From UMGS75 sp964507405 (GTDB lineage Bacteria > Bacillota_I > Bacilli_A > ML615J-28 > CAG-313), in NCBI GenBank assembly GCA_964507405.1, contig CAZDPJ010000002.1, forward strand, positions 37,822-101,821: 64,000 nt of DNA, read 5' to 3'. Each line of letters opens with the position of its first letter. Within the stretch, counting starts at the first letter, position 1. A program made the position numbers and the translations under genes. The notes under the pieces are model-generated. The model saw only the letters and a program-made list of their open reading frames with translations, ran no database searches and was not told the origin of the DNA. Of the stretch, positions 17,880-25,994 are shown one piece after another.

Positions 17880-18917
17880 ATGGCTGAAGGAAAAGTTAAA
17901 CAACTCAATATGGAAGATATTGAATCAACAAAAGATCCTGCCAAAGAAAAGGCTTTAGCTGAGGCTTTCAAAATAATTGAAAAGAACTATGGTAAAGGCT
18001 CAATAATGAAACTTGGTGATCATGTTCAAGAAAAGCTAGAAGTAATTTCTACAGGATCAATAGCCTTAGATGCAGCCCTTGGGGTAGGTGGCTATCCTAA
18101 AGGAAGAATCATTGAAATATACGGTCCTGAATCAAGTGGTAAAACAACATTTGCACTTCATGCTATTGCTGAGGCACAAAAAAAAGGAGGCTATGCGGCA
18201 TTCATTGATGCAGAACATGCCTTAGATCCTGTTTATGCTAAAGCATTAGGTGTTGATGTGGATAATTTAATTTTATCACAGCCAGATGATGGAGAACAAG
18301 CATTAGAAATAGTAGAAGCATTAATTAGAAGTAATGCGATTGATATAATAGTAATTGACTCAGTTGCGGCATTAGTACCTAAAGCTGAAATTGAAGGTGA
18401 TATGGGTGCAAGTCATGTTGGTTTACAAGCAAGATTAATGAGTCAAGCAATGCGAAAACTTGCAGGTGCAATCGCAAAATCAAAAGCAGTAGCGATATTT
18501 ATCAATCAAATTCGTGAAAAAGTAGGCGTTTTATTTGGTAGTCCTGAAACAACCTCAGGTGGTAGAGCTCTTAAGTTCTACGCTACTATTCGATTAGATA
18601 TTAGAAGAGTAGATCAAATCAAGGTTGGTACGGAAGCTATAGGAAATACAACAAGAATCAAGGTTGTTAAAAACAAAGTAGCTCCACCATTTAGAACGGC
18701 AGACGTTGATTTAATTTATGGTAAAGGTATTTCTCATGAAGGTGAACTTCTAGACTTAGCAGTAAATGCTGATATAGTCGAAAAAAGTGGTGCATGGTTC
18801 TCATATAATGGCGAACGATTAGGCCAAGGTCGTGAAAATGTTAAAGAATTATTTAAACAAAGACCTGAATTATGTAATGAAATAGAAGTTAAAGTAAGAG
18901 AAAAACTTTTTAATTAA
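17880..18917 (+). CDS. recA: Recombinase RecA
   Basis: A 345-residue strand-exchange ATPase. Walker A GPESSGKTT is at about residues 81-89. The loop L1/L2 regions (EGDMGASHVGLQARLMSQAMRKL and NQIREKVGVLFGSPETTSGGRALKFY), Walker B IIVIDSVAALVP and the C-terminal domain are all intact. A ~25-residue N-terminal extension precedes the usual ALAEAFKIIEKNYGKGSIMKLG. RecA polymerises on single-stranded DNA for recombinational repair and transformation. It is transcribed with pgsA. In the 25-base gap I see a ribosome-binding site but no LexA-type operator, so DNA-damage control through LexA is not evident here. Confidence 0.98.
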   Translation: MAEGKVKQLNMEDIESTKDPAKEKALAEAFKIIEKNYGKGSIMKLGDHVQEKLEVISTGSIALDAALGVGGYPKGRIIEIYGPESSGKTTFALHAIAEAQKKGGYAAFIDAEHALDPVYAKALGVDVDNLILSQPDDGEQALEIVEALIRSNAIDIIVIDSVAALVPKAEIEGDMGASHVGLQARLMSQAMRKLAGAIAKSKAVAIFINQIREKVGVLFGSPETTSGGRALKFYATIRLDIRRVDQIKVGTEAIGNTTRIKVVKNKVAPPFRTADVDLIYGKGISHEGELLDLAVNADIVEKSGAWFSYNGERLGQGRENVKELFKQRPELCNEIEVKVREKLFN

Positions 18918-18924
18918 TTAAATT

Positions 18925-18952
18925 AGCGGTTATGAATTTCATAGCCGCTTTA
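18925..18952 (+). terminator. Hairpin terminator after recA
   Basis: AGCGGTTATGA (18925-18935) pairs with TCATAGCCGCT (18939-18949) with one G-T pair and a three-base loop. The following T run is short, so read-through into upp is possible. Confidence 0.65.
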
Positions 18953-18981
18953 TTAAAAAATAAATAAAAAAAGGAGATTTT

Positions 18982-19608
18982 ATGAGTAAAGTAGTAATTT
19001 TTAACCATCCACTAATTGATCACAAATTAACAATCATTAGAAGAAAAGAAACAAACACAAAAGATTTTAGAGAAGCATTAAATGAAATTTCAACATTAAT
19101 GGCTTATGAAGTTACAAGAGATCTTCCCGTTAAAGAAGTACAAATTGAAACACCAATTGCTAAAGCAGTAGGTTATGAATTATCAAGTGAAGTTGTTATT
19201 GTTCCAATTCTAAGAGCTGGTCTTGGAATGGTTGATGGAATTCACAAATTAATTCCAACAGCTAAAATTGGCCATATTGGATTATTTAGAAATGAAGAAA
19301 CATTAAAACCAGAACGTTATTATGCTAAGTTTCCTCAAACAATTAAAGACAGTGTTGTATTACTTGTTGACCCAATGCTTGCAACAGGTGGTAGCGCAGT
19401 TGAAGCTATTAATATTTTAAAAGAACAAGGTGCGAAGAAAATAGCATATATTGGTTTAGTTGGTGTTGATGAAGGTATTAATAACTTAACTCAAAATCAT
19501 CCTGATGTTGATATTTATTTAGCCGCAAAAGATGAAAAATTAAATGAAGTTGGTTATATCATTCCAGGTCTTGGTGACTGTGGAGATAGAATCTTCGGAA
19601 CAAAATAA
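18982..19608 (+). CDS. upp: Uracil phosphoribosyltransferase
   Basis: A 208-residue enzyme that salvages uracil to UMP using PRPP. The PRPP loop VDPMLATGGSAVEA is at about residues 129-142, with VVIVPILRAGLGMVDG upstream and the uracil-specifying C-terminus YIIPGLGDCGDRIFGTK. The start MSKVVIFNHPLIDHKLTIIR is typical, preceded by AAAGGAG. Length equals the family norm. It has its own terminator. No PyrR-type attenuator was seen in the short gap before it. Confidence 0.97.
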   Translation: MSKVVIFNHPLIDHKLTIIRRKETNTKDFREALNEISTLMAYEVTRDLPVKEVQIETPIAKAVGYELSSEVVIVPILRAGLGMVDGIHKLIPTAKIGHIGLFRNEETLKPERYYAKFPQTIKDSVVLLVDPMLATGGSAVEAINILKEQGAKKIAYIGLVGVDEGINNLTQNHPDVDIYLAAKDEKLNEVGYIIPGLGDCGDRIFGTK

Positions 19609-19612
19609 AAAT

Positions 19613-19636
19613 GACTAGTTTAAACTAGTCTTTTTT
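19613..19636 (+). terminator. Terminator of upp
   Basis: A perfect 18-base palindrome GACTAGTTTAAACTAGTC (19613-19630) followed by six T. Confidence 0.85.
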
Positions 19637-19679
19637 AAATAACATTAATAATTAAAAATTTTGTAAATTTATTGAAATA

Positions 19680-20297
19680 TTATTTTTCTTTTTTACTAGA
19701 TTCAATTAATTTATCAATAATTGGTAAATAATCAATTTTAGGACTAAACGATAGTTTAATTTCATAGCCATGTTCTACAAAATAATTATAGGGAATACTT
19801 TTTCTTCCATCATTTAATGATTCATTATATAACTTAATTAGTTTATCACTAGTTAATAAAAATACTTGATGATATAAACTAAATTCAATTAATAAAAAGG
19901 AAATTCCTCCCATCTTACTAACTGTTTCCAAATGTTTAATTTGATGATCATATATATGCTTGAAAGAAAATGATGTTGTGTGACAACTCTTTGCTTCAAA
20001 ATCTATGTACTTTCCTTTATATATACCATTATAGTCAGTGGTTGAAGGCATGCGATAATATGCTTCAGTAATTTTGGCTTTATTTCGTGATGGGTACTCA
20101 ACTTTTACAATTTGAACAGGAGTTGGTTTTTTATATATACAAGCTAAATTTTTATTTAAATAATATTGATTACTTTCATTTATTAGGCTTTCAAAGTCAA
20201 TGCCAAGATGTGACTTTCTTAAATCTTTCTTTTTAATAGTTTCGGGAATTACTATTTTTTTAGAAGAACCATTAGGATATTTTATTTCTCTATTCAT
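19680..20297 (-). CDS. recU: Holliday junction resolvase RecU
   Basis: A 205-residue endonuclease that resolves Holliday junctions; in Bacilli it modulates RecA. The start chosen is the Met at 20297 (MNREIKYPNGSSKK), matching the RecU N-terminus and lying behind GGTGAT. The longer in-frame ATG at 20342 overlaps the -35 box of its own promoter, so it is not transcribed from there. Family features are YYLNKNLACIYKKPTPVQIVKVEYP, the nuclease core STTDYNGIYKGKYIDFEAK (Asp, Asp and Glu-x-Lys), FKHIYDHQIKHL, and a C-terminal PKIDYLP. The usual partner gene ponA is not adjacent. It lies on the minus strand between upp and rny. Confidence 0.93.
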   Translation of the reverse strand: MNREIKYPNGSSKKIVIPETIKKKDLRKSHLGIDFESLINESNQYYLNKNLACIYKKPTPVQIVKVEYPSRNKAKITEAYYRMPSTTDYNGIYKGKYIDFEAKSCHTTSFSFKHIYDHQIKHLETVSKMGGISFLLIEFSLYHQVFLLTSDKLIKLYNESLNDGRKSIPYNYFVEHGYEIKLSFSPKIDYLPIIDKLIESSKKEK

Positions 20298-20313
20298 TTT
20301 AATCACCATAATT

Positions 20314-20342
20314 ATTATATCAAAAATGATTAGATAAAACAA
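20314..20342 (-). promoter_or_regulatory. Promoter of recU (minus strand)
   Basis: On the minus strand TTGTTT (plus 20337-20342), spacer 17, TATAAT (plus 20314-20319), with extended TGA. The 294-base recU-rny gap holds this and the divergent rny promoter; nothing else is recognisable there. Confidence 0.65.
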
Positions 20343-20477
20343 GAAATAAAGATTGTTATTAAAAAATAGTAGGAAAAATTCTTTTATTAATAAATGAAAT
20401 TAGAAAAATTAATTACAATATTTTTAAATTAGTGGGAATAATAAATTATAAAAAGAAAAAACAATATAGGAAAACGT

Positions 20478-20506
20478 TTGACAATTTCCTTTAAATAAGG
20501 TATAAT
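20478..20506 (+). promoter_or_regulatory. Consensus sigma-A promoter of rny
   Basis: Perfect TTGACA (20478-20483), 17-base spacer, perfect TATAAT (20501-20506). It leaves a leader of about 80 bases before rny with no clear secondary structure. Confidence 0.85.
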
Positions 20507-20591
20507 ATACTAGTATGGGTTATAATGCTTGCTTGGAAGCTATATATATAATTTAAATACAAGTTAATAAAAATTGAAAGGAGAATATTAA

Positions 20592-22169
20592 ATGATGCCA
20601 GTATGGTTAGGACTTCTCCTCATTCTTATTGCATTAGCTGCTGGAACAGTATGTGCTTATTTTTATGCTCTAAATAAAGGCAAAAATATAACAGAAGCTA
20701 AATATGAACAATTAGGTAAAGATGCGAAAAAGATTATTTCTGATGCTGAAGAAGAAGCAAATAAAAGACAAAAAGATATTGTTTCTGAAGGAAGAAAAGA
20801 AGTGCAATCTTTACGTGAAGCATATAATGCAGAAGTTAGAGAAAAGAAACAACAACTTCAAGAAGAAGCTAATAAATTAGAACGTCGTGAAACTAGTTTA
20901 GATAATCGTTCTGATAATTTAGATAAACGTGAATCTAGTTTAATAACAAAAGAAAATAAATTAGAAGATCGTATTGTAGAAGTTGAAAAACGTAACACTA
21001 AGATTGAGGAGTTAATCGAAGAACAAGAAAAGAAATTGATGGAAATCGCAGGATTAAGTTTAGATGAAGCTAGAGATATAGTATTTAATAAACTTAAAGA
21101 AGATATGGCTATGGAAATGGCTATTTACATTAAAGATGAAACTGAAAAAGCAAAATATGAAAGCATTAATAAATCACAAATTATTTTAGCAAATGCTATT
21201 CAACAATATGCAAATGAAACTGTCCAAGAAAAAACAGTATCAGTAGTTTCACTTCCAAATGATGAAATGAAAGGTCGTATCATCGGCCGTGAAGGACGTA
21301 ATATTCGCGCAATTGAAGCCGTAACAGGTGTAGATCTAATAATTGATGATACTCCAGATTCAGTTGTTATTTCATGCTTTGACCCTGTTAGACGTGAAAT
21401 TGCAAGAAGAACACTTGAAATTCTAGTTACTGATGGTAGAATTCAACCACCTAGAATTGAAGAAGTATTTAGTAAATGTACAAAAGAACTTGAAAATGAA
21501 ATGCGTGAAGAAGGCGAAAAAGCAGTATTTGAAATTGGTATTGGTAAAATCCATCCAGAACTTGTTAAATTAATTGGACGTCTTCATTTTAGAACAAGTT
21601 ATGGACAAAATGCTTTACAACATTCAAAAGAAGTAGCATTCCTTGCTGGAAAACTTGCTGCTGAAATTGGTGAAGATGAAATTTTAGCTCGTCGTGCGGG
21701 TTTACTTCATGATATTGGTAAAGCAACTGACCATGAAACAGAAGGAAGCCATGTTGAAATTGGTGTTGAAATTGCAACAAAATTTAGAGAAAATAGTACT
21801 GTAATTGATGCTATTGCTTCTCACCATGGAGATAAAGAAGCTGAAACAGTAATTGCTCATTTAGTTGCTGCTGCTGATACTTTATCTGCTGCTCGTCCAG
21901 GCGCAAGAAGTGAATCTTTAGATAATTATATTAAGAGATTACAACAACTTGAAGAATTAACTAATGAATTTAAAGGTGTTGATAAGAGCTATGCTCTTCA
22001 AGCAGGTCGTGAAGTTCGTATTATTGTAAAACCTGATGAAATCACTGATGCTGAGGCTTATATGTTAGCACGTGAAATCAAAAATAAAATTGAAACAACT
22101 ATGAATTATCCAGGCAATATTAAAGTAGTTGTTATAAGAGAAGTTCGAGTTCAAGAAACAGCTCGTTAG
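20592..22169 (+). CDS. rny: Ribonuclease Y
   Basis: A 525-residue membrane-anchored endoribonuclease that starts mRNA decay. A single N-terminal membrane helix (about residues 4-26) is followed by a long charged coiled coil (about 30-150), a KH RNA-binding domain (MKGRIIGREGRNIRAIEAVTGVDLIIDD, about 222-250) and an HD nuclease domain with LLHDIGKATDHE (about 370-382). Length is typical. Two ATG codons lie in tandem at 20592 and 20595 behind AAAGGAG; either could serve. It heads the rny-ymdB-spoVS run found in Bacillus. Confidence 0.97.
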   Translation: MMPVWLGLLLILIALAAGTVCAYFYALNKGKNITEAKYEQLGKDAKKIISDAEEEANKRQKDIVSEGRKEVQSLREAYNAEVREKKQQLQEEANKLERRETSLDNRSDNLDKRESSLITKENKLEDRIVEVEKRNTKIEELIEEQEKKLMEIAGLSLDEARDIVFNKLKEDMAMEMAIYIKDETEKAKYESINKSQIILANAIQQYANETVQEKTVSVVSLPNDEMKGRIIGREGRNIRAIEAVTGVDLIIDDTPDSVVISCFDPVRREIARRTLEILVTDGRIQPPRIEEVFSKCTKELENEMREEGEKAVFEIGIGKIHPELVKLIGRLHFRTSYGQNALQHSKEVAFLAGKLAAEIGEDEILARRAGLLHDIGKATDHETEGSHVEIGVEIATKFRENSTVIDAIASHHGDKEAETVIAHLVAAADTLSAARPGARSESLDNYIKRLQQLEELTNEFKGVDKSYALQAGREVRIIVKPDEITDAEAYMLAREIKNKIETTMNYPGNIKVVVIREVRVQETAR

Positions 22170-22183
22170 AAAGAATAATAAGT

Positions 22184-22960
22184 ATGAGAATATTAATGAT
22201 TGGTGATGTATATGGAGCAATGGGCCGCAGCATATTAGAAGAAAAGTTACCTGCTTTAAGAAAAGATAAAGGGATTAATTTTGTAATTGTTAATGCTGAA
22301 AATATAGCTCATGGTTCTGGTATTACACATACATATTACAAACAATTACTAGAAAAAAATGTAAATGTTGTAACTTTGGGAAATCATGCATTTCGAAACA
22401 ATGATATTCATAACTTTATTCAAGATGCTACATCTTTAGTTAGACCATTAAATATAGCAGATGAAAATCCTGGAAAAGGATATGTAACTGTTCGATATAA
22501 TAATATTACTATTACTGTTTTTCAAGTATTAGGACGTACCTTTATGAATGGACCTATCGATTGTCCGTTTAGAGCTACGGAAAAATTATTAAGTACAGTT
22601 AAAAGTGATATATATATTTGTGATTTTCATGGTGAAACAACAAGTGAAAAAATAGCATATGGATTGTACTTTGATGGCAAAGTAAATATTATTGCTGGTA
22701 CTCATACTCATGTTCAAACAAATGATGCCCATATATTAGATCATGGAACAATGTATATTACTGACCTTGGTATGACAGGTGCTCGTGATGGTATCATTGG
22801 TGTAGATCCTAATATGATAACATCTAAATTTATTACGGGACTTCCTTGTCGTCATATTCCAATGGATCATGGAAAAAAACAATTATGTGGTTTAATTATA
22901 GAAATAAATGAAAATTCGCATAAAGTGACAAATTTCGAGGTAGTTAATGTGATACAATAG
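22184..22960 (+). CDS. ymdB: YmdB-family metallophosphoesterase
   Basis: A 258-residue calcineurin-like phosphoesterase of the YmdB family, which hydrolyses 2',3'-cyclic nucleotides and in Bacillus influences biofilm versus motility choice. Visible metal-binding motifs are GDVYG (about residue 7), NAENIAHGSG (about 38), GNHAF (about 67) and the GTHTHVQTND segment near residue 170, then ITDLGMTGARDGIIGVD. It begins 14 bases after rny. The only notable difference is GNHAFRN where many relatives have GNHTWDN. Confidence 0.95.
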   Translation: MRILMIGDVYGAMGRSILEEKLPALRKDKGINFVIVNAENIAHGSGITHTYYKQLLEKNVNVVTLGNHAFRNNDIHNFIQDATSLVRPLNIADENPGKGYVTVRYNNITITVFQVLGRTFMNGPIDCPFRATEKLLSTVKSDIYICDFHGETTSEKIAYGLYFDGKVNIIAGTHTHVQTNDAHILDHGTMYITDLGMTGARDGIIGVDPNMITSKFITGLPCRHIPMDHGKKQLCGLIIEINENSHKVTNFEVVNVIQ

Positions 22961-23034
22961 TAAATGTAAGTCATTAAATCCTTTCTTCGTGAATAGAATT
23001 AAATGGATACAAATTTACTAGGAGGTATTATATT

Positions 23035-23298
23035 ATGGATGTATTAAAAGTTTCATCAAAATCAAAACCAAATTCAGTTGCCGGAGCTTTAGCCAATGCT
23101 TTTCGTGAAAAGCAAACAGTTGAAATTCAAGCAGTAGGAGCTGGCTCTTTAAATCAAGCAATTAAAGCAATCGCTATTGCAAGAGGTTATGTTGCACCTA
23201 CAGGAAAGGATTTGGTATGTGTCCCTGCTTTCAGTGACATATTGATTGAAGGTGAAGAACGTACCGCAATTAAGTTAATTGTAGAATCTCGTAAATAA
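23035..23298 (+). CDS. spoVS: Stage V sporulation protein S
   Basis: An 87-residue Alba-like protein almost identical in layout to Bacillus SpoVS: MDVLKVSSKSKPNSVAGALA, then VEIQAVGAGSLNQAIKAIAIARGY and the C-terminal ERTAIKLIVE. In Bacillus it is needed for coat assembly and septation events in sporulation. It follows ymdB in the conserved order, behind AGGAGG. The gap before it (22961-23034) has no clear sigma-H promoter. A terminator overlaps its stop codon. Homologues also occur in some non-sporulating bacteria, so on its own it is weaker evidence of spores than gpr and cotE. Confidence 0.96.
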   Translation: MDVLKVSSKSKPNSVAGALANAFREKQTVEIQAVGAGSLNQAIKAIAIARGYVAPTGKDLVCVPAFSDILIEGEERTAIKLIVESRK

Positions 23299-23320
23299 GT
23301 TGGCATATGCCAACTTTTTA
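23297..23320 (+). terminator. Terminator after spoVS
   Basis: A perfect inverted repeat AAGTTGGCATATGCCAACTT (23297-23316) followed by T residues; it overlaps the stop codon. Confidence 0.8.
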
Positions 23321-23339
23321 TGATAAAAGGGAGGGTAAA

Positions 23340-23894
23340 ATGAATTTACCAACATTAATGACTTCAAGACTAATTATTAGACCTATCTCAGTACTAGATG
23401 CTGATGATATGTATGAATATGCTAAAACTGAATATGTTGGACCTTTAGCGGGATGGGAACCTCATCATTCGATTGAATATACAATTGCTATTATAAGAAA
23501 TATGCAAATTATTAAATCACAATATGAACTTGGTAATTGGGCAATTGTATATAGAGAAACGGGTAAAATGATTGGAACAATTGAACTTTACAATCATGTT
23601 CCCTTCTTTAAAGCAGAACTTGGATATGCATTAAATCCATCATACTGGGGACAAGGAATTGTTCCTGAGGCAGCATTTGAGGTAATGTCATATGGATTTG
23701 AATACCTTAAATTAAAAAGAATTGAAGTTGGAGTATTTACAAATAATTATCAATCACAAAGAGTATGTGAAAAGTTAGGATTTATTAAAGAAGGAATTGC
23801 TAGAAATGGTTATTTAAGGTATGACGGTAAAATCTTTGATAAACTCCAATATGGAATAACAGATAAAGAATTTTTTGATAAATTCGGAAAGTAG
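23340..23894 (+). CDS. GNAT-family N-acetyltransferase (RimJ/RimL type)
   Basis: A 184-residue acetyltransferase starting MNLPTLMTSRLIIRPISVLDADDMYEYA at ATG 23340 behind GGGAGGG; the in-frame ATG at 23307 lies inside the spoVS terminator and is rejected. The acetyl-CoA-binding region is GYALNPSYWGQGIVPEAAFEVMSYGFE, followed by RIEVGVFTNNYQSQRVCEKLGFIKEG, typical of RimJ/RimL-like enzymes. The target could be a ribosomal protein N-terminus or a small amine; sequence does not decide. It lies six bases before miaB and is probably co-transcribed with it. Confidence 0.88.
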   Translation: MNLPTLMTSRLIIRPISVLDADDMYEYAKTEYVGPLAGWEPHHSIEYTIAIIRNMQIIKSQYELGNWAIVYRETGKMIGTIELYNHVPFFKAELGYALNPSYWGQGIVPEAAFEVMSYGFEYLKLKRIEVGVFTNNYQSQRVCEKLGFIKEGIARNGYLRYDGKIFDKLQYGITDKEFFDKFGK

Positions 23895-23900
23895 TAAGAT

Positions 23901-25346
23901 ATGAAAAAGAAAATACAATATGAAAAACTAATAACACCATCAATCAAAGAAGCAAGAAAAAGAAGAAATGAACCAATTGATATATATCATTTTCTAATGA
24001 ATCCTAAATATTTAAATTTAGGTGTAGGTAAAAAATATTTATTAAAAACATATGGATGTCAAGGTAATTTAGCTGATAGTGAAAAAATAGCTGGAATGCT
24101 TGAAATGATGGGATTTGAAGAAACAACTGACGAAACAAAAGCTACTTTTGTATTATTTAATACATGCGCAATTAGAGAAAACGCTGAAGAAAGAGTATTT
24201 GGCGAACTTGGTCGCTTACAAAAATTTAAAAAGCAAAATCCTGATATGTTAATTGGTATTTGTGGATGTATGCCTCAAGAAGAAAAAATAACTTCAACCA
24301 TTAAAGCCAAGTATCCTCAAGTTGACATTGTTTTTGGTACACATAATATATCTTCACTACCTGAATATTTATATGATCGAATGATACAAGCAAAAAGGTC
24401 AATTGAAGTCTTATCTATTGAAGGAGATATATATGAAGATTTACCAGTAAAAAGAGATCATCCTAAAAAAGCATGGGTAAATATAATGTATGGTTGTGAT
24501 GAATTCTGTACTTACTGTATAGTTCCATATACAAGAGGTAAAGAAAGATCAAGAAAGCCTGAAGCCATAATAGATGAAGTAAATAAATTGGTCGAAGAAG
24601 GATATATTGAAGTTACTCTTCTCGGTCAAAATGTAAATGCTTATGGAAATGACTTTACTGATATTACTTATAATTTTGCTGACTTATTAAAAGATTTACA
24701 TAAGACTAAAATTAAAAGAATTCGATTCACTACATCACATCCAAGAGATTTAGATGATGAAACTATTGAAGCAATGGCCCTACAAGGAAACATCATGCCT
24801 CATCTTCATTTGCCAGTTCAATCTGGTAGTAATGTCATTTTAAAGAAAATGAATAGAAAATATACAAAAGAAGAGTATATGGAAAAGATTAAAAAGTTAA
24901 AAGAAAAAATCCCAAATATTAGTTTAACTACTGATATTATTGTTGCATTCCCTGGAGAAACCGAAGAAGATTTTGAAAAAACTTTAAGTCTTGTTAAAGA
25001 AGTTGGTTATGCTGGCGCGTATACTTTTATATATTCGCCACGTGAAGGCACTCCTGCAGCAACTTATCCTAATCCTTTAACTTTAAAAGAAAAACATGAT
25101 CGATTAGATCGATTAAATGAAGTAGTTAATGAATATGCACTTAAATGCCATAAAGAATTTGAAGGCAAAACGGTTGAGGTACTAGTTGAAGGACCAAGTA
25201 AAAATAATGAAGCTATTTTAACTGGTTATACTCCTCAAAATATGTTAGTTAATTTTGAAGGAGAAAATATTCAAATTGGTGATTTAGTTAATGTTAAAAT
25301 TACTAAAGCATATTCTTGGCATTTATTTGGTGAATTAATAAAATAG
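23901..25346 (+). CDS. miaB: tRNA-2-methylthio-N6-isopentenyladenosine synthase
   Basis: A 481-residue radical-SAM methylthiotransferase that modifies A37 of tRNAs reading UNN codons. The N-terminal cluster cysteines are C53 (KTYGCQ), C89 (NTCAIRE) and C123 (GCMPQEE). The radical-SAM CxxxCxxC is C199, C203 and C206 (YGCDEFCTYCIVPYTRG). A C-terminal TRAM domain (about 410-480) ends YSWHLFGELIK. The first motif reads CQGNLAD rather than the common CQMN. A conserved ~25-residue N-terminal stretch precedes the domain as in Bacillus homologues. It lies upstream of cotE, as in Bacillus, but with ymcA missing. Confidence 0.96.
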   Translation: MKKKIQYEKLITPSIKEARKRRNEPIDIYHFLMNPKYLNLGVGKKYLLKTYGCQGNLADSEKIAGMLEMMGFEETTDETKATFVLFNTCAIRENAEERVFGELGRLQKFKKQNPDMLIGICGCMPQEEKITSTIKAKYPQVDIVFGTHNISSLPEYLYDRMIQAKRSIEVLSIEGDIYEDLPVKRDHPKKAWVNIMYGCDEFCTYCIVPYTRGKERSRKPEAIIDEVNKLVEEGYIEVTLLGQNVNAYGNDFTDITYNFADLLKDLHKTKIKRIRFTTSHPRDLDDETIEAMALQGNIMPHLHLPVQSGSNVILKKMNRKYTKEEYMEKIKKLKEKIPNISLTTDIIVAFPGETEEDFEKTLSLVKEVGYAGAYTFIYSPREGTPAATYPNPLTLKEKHDRLDRLNEVVNEYALKCHKEFEGKTVEVLVEGPSKNNEAILTGYTPQNMLVNFEGENIQIGDLVNVKITKAYSWHLFGELIK

Positions 25347-25375
25347 TTGACATTATAAATAGTTTTATATATAAT
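25347..25375 (+). promoter_or_regulatory. Consensus promoter of the 165-aa secreted protein gene
   Basis: Perfect TTGACA (25347-25352) directly after the miaB stop, 17-base spacer, perfect TATAAT (25370-25375). The expected start (about 25382) is next to the AGGTGAT ribosome-binding site, so the leader is about ten bases. A vegetative-type promoter on a gene of the coat cluster is unexpected. Confidence 0.75.
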
Positions 25376-25392
25376 TAATATGAGGTGATAAA

Positions 25393-25890
25393 ATGTCAAT
25401 AAAAAAATTTATAGCATTTTGTATATTAATTTTAGATGTTGCGGCATTCCCATATCAATGTAATAGTACTAGAGTTGATAATAGGCCTTGTTCAGTAATT
25501 GGAAATGCAATAGTTTATGATGAGGATTCTAATACATTCTGTGATATTACTTATATTAATGAAAAAGGACAAACTAAAAATATTAGTCGTATATTTAATA
25601 GAACTCTATTAAAACTTAATAATTTTTATGTTACTACACGTAATGACTTTGATGATGTAATTAAAGTAGAAGATTATGAAAATGTAATTATTGAAAATAA
25701 TGAAAATCCAAGAATAAGAGAATTTCAAATAGTTGGATGGTTAGTATTAAATAATGAATACGACGAAAATATTTATAACATCGATAATATTGTACAATTA
25801 CCTTATGAATATAGTGAAAATGACTTTCTTTCTTATTATGAAAGGTATCGTAATGTAATTGTTTTAGAACCAGTTTTGATTGAAAAATAA
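25393..25890 (+). CDS. Unknown 165-aa protein with N-terminal hydrophobic segment, in the cotE cluster
   Basis: I do not recognise this family. The first ~20 residues are hydrophobic (FIAFCILILDVAAF) and may be a signal or membrane anchor. The rest is acidic and beta-rich, with Cys at about 11, 23, 33 and 49. Aromatic/acidic segments include YDENIYNIDNIVQLPYEYSENDFLSYYERYRN. It sits between miaB and cotE, where Bacillus has ymcA, but it does not look like the small helical YmcA (RicA) protein. It has its own consensus promoter and terminator, so it is an independent unit. A spore or envelope role is only suggested by position. Confidence 0.7.
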   Translation: MSIKKFIAFCILILDVAAFPYQCNSTRVDNRPCSVIGNAIVYDEDSNTFCDITYINEKGQTKNISRIFNRTLLKLNNFYVTTRNDFDDVIKVEDYENVIIENNENPRIREFQIVGWLVLNNEYDENIYNIDNIVQLPYEYSENDFLSYYERYRNVIVLEPVLIEK

Positions 25891-25912
25891 TCCATTTTGG
25901 GTTATTTTTTTT
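25883..25912 (+). terminator. Terminator of the 165-aa protein gene
   Basis: AAAATAATCC (25884-25893) pairs with GGGTTATTTT (25899-25908) with one G-T pair, then four more T. The stem overlaps the stop codon. Confidence 0.8.
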
Positions 25913-25946
25913 ACTTTTAGCATATTATATATTAGAAATAATTCGT

Positions 25947-25975
25947 CACCTTTATGATTAGTTTTGAATATATTA
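25947..25975 (+). promoter_or_regulatory. Candidate sigma-K-like promoter of cotE
   Basis: CACC (25947-25950), 16-base spacer, AATATATTA (25967-25975). The Bacillus sigma-K consensus is mACm-16-CATAnnnTA; only the first base of the -10 differs. No sigma-A promoter is visible in this gap. The predicted start lies very close to the AGGAGG. Bacillus cotE has mother-cell promoters, which makes the match plausible but not proven. Confidence 0.4.
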
Positions 25976-25994
25976 CTACTGAGGAGGGATATAA

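Noticed and set aside
22961..23034. Sigma-H promoter before spoVS (GTGAATAG as -10)
   Set aside because: No AGGA-type -35 lies at the required distance and the first -10 position does not fit.
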